Shown one piece after another: positions 57,361-64,000 of a stretch of DNA of 64,000 bases. The DNA lies in the NCBI GenBank assembly GCA_963932465.1, contig OZ010786.1:447690619-447754618 (forward strand), in the 5' to 3' direction. A program made the position numbers and the translations under genes. Under the pieces are notes generated by a model, which was given only the letters and a program-made list of their open reading frames with translations, ran no database searches and was not told where the DNA came from. The DNA comes from Maratus speciosus (taxonomy: Eukaryota > Arthropoda > Arachnida > Araneae > Salticidae). Within the stretch, counting starts at the first letter, position 1; every line of letters starts with the position of its first letter.

Positions 57361-58090
57361 TAAAAAGGAATGCTTAAAAATAAGCTTAAGAATTGAGATT
57401 TCTATATTCATAAACAAGAGCAGAATACTGCAGTATTTGAGTGAACAAAATTACAATTCCAAACGCTTTATTAGGAAAGCTTTATAAGGCTTAAACAGTT
57501 GAGTATGTCGTATTTGCATTTGTGAATTTTCTTTATTTTTATATTAGTTATCATACTTTATTATTATTATTATTATTTACTATTGTATTTATATGCCACA
57601 TATCTCATAAAGATTTCTTGGCAAAAAAAAAAAAAAAAAAAAAAAAAAAGTGGATGCAAAACTAAAAGTTATGATGATAAATATGGAAATAAATGAAAGA
57701 TGTCAAAAGTTTTAATATGTATCAGGTTTTAAAAGCTTTTGTTTGAAAAGTTTTTTTCTTTGTTTTTGGCGTTATATATAGAATTTTGTTGCGTTCACAT
57801 TATTAAAGAGAATAATAACGTAGGTAATATCAAACTGCATTAACAATACATCGTAATTTTATTTTAAATTGTTTTATAAAATCAATTAATTAAAAAAGAT
57901 CCGCTGAAAAATAGGAATGAAAATAAACTAAAATTCCCATATTGTTCTCGTCAAACTAAAAATCATGCCTTAGAGCATGTTTTAATTTTTTTTTCGGCGC
58001 CGTATATAGATTAGGATCTTGTGTTGTTAAAAACTTAATAAAGGTTTTATGAGGTGTTGGAGACTTATTTCATTTTAAAATTTTATTCTA

Positions 58091-59641
58091 CACTGCTCAA
58101 AAAAATTAGGAGAGCAAGCAAAAAAGTGACGAGAACAGTGCAAGACAGCCATGTGTGGGCATAAAATGGATAGTACATGTGTATCAATGCGCAATACAGA
58201 AAAATAGACACAAAAAATTTGTAAGAGAGCTTTTATTCTTTGAAAAGATGGAAAGTACATAAAAAGATGGTTTGGGGCAACAATTTGGTTTCATGTTAAA
58301 TGATTAAAAAAAGTATTGTTTAGAAATGATGCAAGATTTTTCTTATGGCGTGCGGTATCTTCGAACAGCTAAGACTACTGCACACCTGTTTTCCATGGAT
58401 GCGATGAAGCTATCGATAAGACTTTGGGGGATACGGTTCCACTGTTCAAGAATTGCAATCTCCAAGTCCCGGACAGTAAAAGGAGGCCTTGGTCTCGCAG
58501 AAATGCGTCGTCTGAGTATGTCCCAAACACGCTCGATTAGATTTAGGTCAGGGGAGCATGCTTGTCATTCCATACGCTGTATTGTTTTCGCTTCAAGCAT
58601 GTTTTCCACAAGACGAACTGTATGAGGTCTGTCGTTATCATGCATGGAAAAAAAGAAATCACTAATTTCTGTAACATAAAATACGACATGAGGTCTCAGT
58701 ATCTCGTCTGTATAACTTCGGACCGCCAAAGTGCCGCTCCGAATGATATGCAGGCCCGTACGTCCACCTATGCTGATTCCAGTCCATCGCATCAACCCAC
58801 CTCGTCTGTAATGTGATCTTTCACGAACGAATGTGGTATTATTTTGAGTGCCTCTTTCTCTCCATGCCAAAACACATCAGATGTCACATCCATACTGAAT
58901 CGGGCTTCGTCTGTAAACAGAATTTCACTCCAACAACGTTGCCTCCAAACTCGACATTCAGTGCCCACCTTGTTTGGGCCGCACAGTTGCTGGAGATCAA
59001 CGGAATACAGACCATTGGTTTACGGGCTTAGAGACCACCATGATGAAGCTTATTTCGGACCGTTTGGCTGGACACCCTTCGTCCTGTGACCAAGAACAAC
59101 TGTATTTGCAGCAGAGCAGCATTACCCGTTCCGTCTCGACGAGCTATTAACAGAATATATCGGTCATTAGTTTCTGTGGTAGCACGGGGCCGACCTTGCT
59201 CTTGTCGATGTCTACCATTCCATGTGTCTTGGAATCGATTCCACAGCTTTTCATTGACACTTCTTGCGACCCCAACTGCGTCCGCTACACTTCGTTGCGT
59301 TTCTCTAGATTCAATTGTCCCGATAACACGCCAAGTCATGGATTTCGTTAAATCACATTGTTGTGACATTTTCAAGTGACTTTTTCTCAAAACATAAGCT
59401 GAGTAATTGAATTTCGCAACTGAAACAGTGAAACAGACGTTTCTGCAAAATCCCGATTTCTACACTTATCACCTGCTTCTACTTTTAGACGTCATAAACT
59501 TTAATTTGCATGTGAAGTTTTTTTTTATCTCTTTTCTACTACGCTTTAAATTATAGATGTTTCATTTTACGTTACTTATCGGTGTAAATATTTGCGTAAT
59601 TTTGTTAGAACCATGTGCTCCCCTAATTATTTTGAGCAGTG
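58091..59641 (-). mobile_element. Tc1 transposon with complete ends (1,551 bp)
   Basis: Ends CACTGCTCAAAAAAATTAGG and, in complement, CACTGCTCAAAATAATTAGG are flanked by TA (58089-58090 and 59642-59643). Length and TA target fit a full-length Tc1. The single transposase gene lies on the minus strand. Confidence 0.95.
58343..59390 (-). pseudogene. Tc1 transposase, DD34E type, broken
   Basis: Minus-strand order: a paired-type N-terminus with MSQQCDLTKSMTWRVIGTIE and SVADAVGVARSVNEKLWNRF; basic GRPRAT motif; VSSQTVRNKLHHGGL; then ILFTDEARFSMDV (first D) in another frame; RGGLMRWTGISIGGRT; SMHDNDRPHTVR (second D); and ACSPDLNLIERVWDIL (E). Lesions include an in-frame stop right after HHGGL (about 59028), frame changes around 58890-58960, and a TGA in place of tryptophan just past TIQRME (about 58565). 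Length is about 345 codons as in the family. Catalytic residues are all still visible. Confidence 0.95.
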
Positions 59642-59643
59642 TA

Positions 59644-60847
59644 TTTTATTTTATTTTTTGACATTATATATATATTAAAATTTTTTTGCTGATTTATTCA
59701 TCATTAAAACACATAATAAAGCAAGTACTATAAACTCACTGATATTCTTTAAGTAATTAATTTTGTAAAAACGAATAATTAAATAAAATTAAAAACTGTC
59801 CATATGGTAAATTTATTAAAAGAGTCAAAGTAGGTTAAGATTAAGAAACACATTTTAATTTTTAAATTATAAACATATTATATATTCATAACACTTAACA
59901 TATTGCCTGCTTATTTACATGCATCCGTTCAATACTTATGCGCATCTTTTAAACAACAATACTTAGATACACTTTCATTTCGTACAATCACTGTTCCCAA
60001 TTTAGCTGAATATTTCATTCAAATATCTACCACGATTTCCCAAAACTAATATTCTCATTATTTAATTGACCATTAAATTAGGTGAACATTACAAATCGGA
60101 AATAGTGGTAGATATATGAATAAGAAGAACAAAAGACCAGTTAAATTGGCGAATAATATACGATAGCTGTAAAAGATTTGTATTTCAACCATCAAATATT
60201 TCCTCTGTTATCTTAGAAAGTATTTATGCTGTTTAGCAAATGTTATAAAGTTTCTCTTGATTTTCTACAATAATTTCTATAAAATTCCTATAAAATTAAA
60301 AGTAGAGTGTAAGCATATTAATTTCACAAAATTAGAGCTTTTTTTTAATTAGTCCAGAATATATTTTAATATGACTGATAAACTTGAGCGGAAAGGAAAA
60401 TAATTTGTTTGTACGTCAAAAGAATTAAATATTCTGCTGTAAATGTGATAAAGCATCTCTTCGAAACGTCACTCAGGCATTTGATAAGGATTTTTGTGAA
60501 TTATTCAAGTATTCATTTACGTAAGTAGGGTCTGATGTGAATGAAGATAAACCAAATAGTCCTTTATCGTGGATAGAAATATCTTTATTCTTTTGCTATG
60601 GTATTAACTTTTTAAATTAAATTAAATTTTATGTTCCCAATAATGAACGATGTTCTGCATATTAAGCTTATTAAGCCTACGTTGAAAGCACATTTTTGAA
60701 AAACTTTGCAAAGAAACATTGTGATTAGTTGTGTTTTTATGTGTGGTTGTAAATATTATCATAGATTAACTGCACAAATCATATAGTATCCTATATACAA
60801 GATTCACATGTTATTTTGCGTATAACGTATAATAATACGTCTTTATT
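59644..60847. other. A+T-rich sequence with no recognised gene
   Basis: No inverted termini, tandem repeat or protein family could be supported here. The short reverse frame near 60811-61008 is a chance frame. Confidence 0.5.
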
Positions 60848-63507
60848 ACACTGTTAAAAATTGCCACGTAACATGGAACCAAAATATGGAGTAAAATAAT
60901 GAGAAATACCAAAATATGGTACTTTTTAAATTTCAAAAACTCCATTTCATGGTGTAACCTTGGAAGATACTCTGAATTGAACCACATTTTGGTAATAAGT
61001 TGAACCAAGTTTTCGAACTACTTATTAGCCAATCAGAACAGCATGTCCTTGTGTACGATGCCATTATAAGATAAGTGAAGCTGTTGCATTTCGTCCGCCA
61101 TTTAAAGTTTAAACTAAAGGGATATTAAAAGGATTATTCTTAGAACGTAAATGTAAGTCTTATTTAATTGTAATATTTCATTCCTGTAGATTTTGTATTT
61201 TATAAGTAAGAGTTAATTAGTTTTCATGTTTTATAAGAAAAAAAGATTGATTTAGTTTCCCCGATTTCACGAGCGATTGTGTGTTATATTCGTTCTTTAT
61301 GTAACGGTTTGAAATATAATTGTTTTAACAATTAAATAACAAACAGTTCTTAGCAAAAATTAATCACGACTTCATTCGTTTTGTCTTTTTGAATAAAAAA
61401 AATTAGAGTAAATATCTCGTTCTTCCTATTTAATAGTGAGATGTGAAGTATTTTAATTTGTCACAGCTCGAAAGCAAAAACAAAACTTGGAGTACTATCT
61501 TAGTTTTAAAATGCTGACACCTAGATATGCTGATTCATGGCTGCATTCATAGTAGTAGATGTAAACATTAATTTGCAGTGATTTGAGATTCTATTCTTTT
61601 AAATTCGAATTTTTTGGTTCTTTACTGCTTCTTGATTATAAACAGTAACATTAAATGAGTTAGTATTTATAATTATTAATATTTTGGAGTGAAACATGAC
61701 ATTCAATGATTAAGATAATAAGAAAAGGATTCAGATTGAAATATAGTGCTGCGAAAATTTCTTACTAATTTAAGTTTTTACAGTTTTTACATTTCTTACA
61801 GTTTTTAATTTAAGAGGTGAAACTTTTGAATAATTTTTTTTTTTTAAATTACTAATAATATTTCACATTGTTATTTAAAATCCTAAATCTTCATACATAA
61901 TGTTTCAGATTCATTTAGTATCTACCTAATTTTTAAAATAGATAGGAATTTCTTAAATCATATGGCAAGATTTTTGATCCGTTGGTAAATCTAATACTGC
62001 ATTTATTAATATATTGTACTTTATATTTTTGTTTAACAGTATAATTATAAAGTACTAATTATTATTTTTAGTGTTTTTTAAATTGGTATATGATTTTTTT
62101 TAAATTGTATGTAACCATTTTTCTGCAGTTTATGATTTTAATTTTTTAAGATTGAGTAATATCAAAACATTTAATTAGCGACATTTTGTGCCAGTTATTA
62201 AATTTCCTACTGTGCAAACGCATTTTCTATGTTTATGATACAAGTAACTATTAGCACTAAAAAAAGAAACGAGATATTTAAGCATTTAAATAAAAAATGT
62301 TGTTTATTCCGTTATAAAGCTTGTGTATAAAACCGCTTTAGTATATTTTAAGTTTATATTTACATTTTATTTATATAATGTTGGATTGAATATTTATTAA
62401 AGAGTTCAAAATGTTTTTCAAGCAATAAAGAATAGCTTTTCATGTTTTCAAGTTTTTCAAGAAATGAAGCTATTTCCTAGATCAATCTTTTCTTATAAAA
62501 TATGTAAAATGTATTTAGCTTATATTTATAAAATATAATGTATATGGGAATAAAAATTAAAATTAAATAAGGCTTATCGTGTCGTTCCATTAATAAGAAT
62601 AATAAAGGAATATGTTTAAAAGAAAATTATATACATATTCAGTAGAATTTAAAAATTTAGATTCCATGTTGATATAAACATTTCATAAAAAATTTACAAA
62701 TAACCATAAAAAATACACATTCTTAATATTTAGATCACGCATAGAACTTATTTAAAAAAAGATGTGAGTTGAAAAGCAGTGCTTTTTCTCCCCCACCACA
62801 TTCTGACATAGGTTTTTTTTTTCATTGTTTTCATTGTTTGTGCTTTTATTGTTTTAATGGAATTTAGGATTTATATTTACTCTTTCTCTGATTGATTTTG
62901 TTTAAAGATTGCTTGCATGCGTCATACAAAATCAATTTTATAGGTTTATTTAGCAAATTATAATACACTTCAATTACCCCAATTTGGTAAGTTTATATAC
63001 ATATATAAAGACCCATAACATCGTCGTACCCTTTCTTATGTATTTTAATATGTAAATTATAGTGTAAGATATTTAAAATAACTCGTATAACTAAACTGTA
63101 TTAAAATTTGCTAAATAAACTTAGATTTCTGACCTTGAAAGTTATCTTTAAAAAAAATAATTGGAGAGACCGTAAATATTTCGTCTTAAATTATGTTAAA
63201 ACAGAATATCTTGAAAAAAAAAAAAAAAAAGCAAAATTTTTTACCTATGAAGGAGGGTGTGGGGTGGGACAAAAATCATTGCTTCAATAACATTTCACCA
63301 GTTTATGGTTCAACATTTCACTAAATTATAGATTCAACATTTAACCAATTTACGGTTCAACGTTGCACCAATTTATGGTTCAACGTTTCACCAACTTTTG
63401 ATTCATCCTTAGAACCAAATGTTGGTACAATGTTTCTCCCACCTTATAGTGGCAGCTACTGCAGCACCAAAAATTGCTTCAACGTTTTACCAAATTTTTA
63501 ACAGTGT
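60848..63507. mobile_element. 2.66 kb element with ACACTGTTAAAAATT ends
   Basis: Left ACACTGTTAAAAATTGCC and complement of the right end, ACACTGTTAAAAATTTGG, agree for 15 bases and match the terminus of the element at 30032. Just inside both ends are repeats of the type GGAACCAAAATATGG and, on the right, its complement. The flanks ATT and ATA show no clear target duplication. The interior holds only short frames. Left of centre, CATTTCGTCCGCCATTTAAAG followed by AACGTAAATGTAAGTC looks like a promoter and first exon with donor site, which could be captured host sequence. Confidence 0.6.
63280..63420. repeat. Minisatellite, ~23-bp unit, near the element's right end
   Basis: TTTATGGTTCAACRTTTCACC-like units repeat about five times, becoming irregular rightward. 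It lies just inside the right end of the 2.66 kb element and pairs loosely with AACCAAAATATGG units near the left end. Confidence 0.75.
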
Positions 63508-64000
63508 ATAATAAATATAATAACCTTGATTGAATCCACTGGTGCGGGTGAGTAAAGAAATGCAGTGCGTAAAGCGCTGTTGCGTGCGTATAGCCCAAGA
63601 AGAGTCTGATTCAACAGTATTAAAATGAAGGTTACAGCCTAAAAGGCGGAAGTAACCTTATTTTTCCTCCGTAATGCAATAAACACAGGTTTTTCTTAAT
63701 TTGGAGTGCTTGTTGGGGGAAACACAATGTATTATTTTTTTATTTAGTTTTACTAAAAATTAATAATTTATCTTTAAAGTTCTATCTATAAATATATAGA
63801 AAAAAACTATCAATTGTGAAATTCTGTATAAAAATTAGAAGACAATTTTCAAAAGCTTGAAAAAGGCTCAATGGGAAACAAATAAACTTTTAGAAAAAAA
63901 TGACTACTGAAGTAAGCTGCTTTCATCTATTCACCTACTACAAGTTAAATGATATTTCAGTAAATAAAAATTTTAGAGATGATCAAAAGTCAATTATAAG
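63508..64000. other. Window end, no recognised gene
   Basis: About 490 bases without a supportable feature. A less A+T-rich patch at about 63535-63665 (GGTGCGGGTGAGTAAAGAAA and GCGCTGTTGCGTGCGTA) stands out from its surroundings but shows no open frame or RNA fold that I recognise. Confidence 0.4.

Noticed and set aside
58813..59379. Plus-strand frames of 72-97 codons
   Set aside because: They are antisense shadows of the Tc1 transposase.
1..64000. Virus-derived or retrovirus-like sequence
   Set aside because: I saw no reverse transcriptase, capsid-like or polymerase motif and no long terminal repeats.

Overview
This window looks like a stretch of an animal nuclear genome that is extremely A+T-rich (roughly 70% or more by eye). 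The longest open frames are decayed transposases. There are many (TA)n, (TTA)n, poly-A and poly-T tracts. The mix of mariner, Tc1, pogo/Tigger-type, piggyBac and hAT-type elements, with tRNA-derived SINE-like units, fits an arthropod, possibly a chelicerate. The species cannot be fixed from sequence alone. I found no convincing host protein-coding gene, no rRNA, no CRISPR and no bacterial-style operon. The window is best read as a transposon and satellite nest.

Layout. 1-2.3 kb: diverged repeats and a ~135-145 bp tandem array. 2.7-5.9 kb: a ~3 kb inverted-repeat element (CACTG ends) carrying a TTAA MITE and a tRNA-like head. 8.2-9.1 kb: a hAT-type element with an 8-bp target duplication, containing a second element that has its own 8-bp duplication. 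10.3-13.7 kb: an 11-copy satellite of ~327 bp with a dimeric higher-order pattern. 15.2-16.0 kb: an internally deleted mariner. 17.8-18.8 kb: a pogo-type element with a nested TTAA MITE. 19.6-21.8 kb: a large inverted-repeat element. 22-27 kb: a four-unit long tandem array in which each unit is broken by a different MITE or hairpin. 29.9-33.0 kb: a local duplication in which one copy is interrupted by a 1,051-bp element and the other preserves the empty site. 33.0-36.5 kb: a pogo-type element, a Tc1 remnant, a tRNA-derived SINE and a young near-perfect palindrome carrying two outward-facing tRNA-like genes. 39.6-40.6 kb: a ~150-bp tandem array related to the one at 20 kb. 45.2-47.7 kb: a piggyBac element with complete ends and a lightly broken transposase. 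48.0-49.0 kb: a mariner/Tc1-family pseudogene. 50-53.6 kb: two related pogo-type elements flanking a foldback element. 54.1-57.4 kb: a diverged ~225-250 bp tandem array interrupted by MITEs. 58.1-59.6 kb: a Tc1 element with complete ends and a broken transposase. 60.8-63.5 kb: a 2.66 kb element with the same terminal motif as the one at 30 kb.

The genes do not form a pathway. The connected story is repeated insertion of DNA transposons, and of their non-autonomous derivatives, into older tandem repeats. The most unusual structures are the twin tRNA-like palindrome (35.9-36.5 kb) and the element whose empty site shows a clean insertion with no target duplication (30.0-31.1 kb). Coordinates of element ends come from matching inverted termini and flanking duplications by eye. 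Internal similarities are visual and were not computed.
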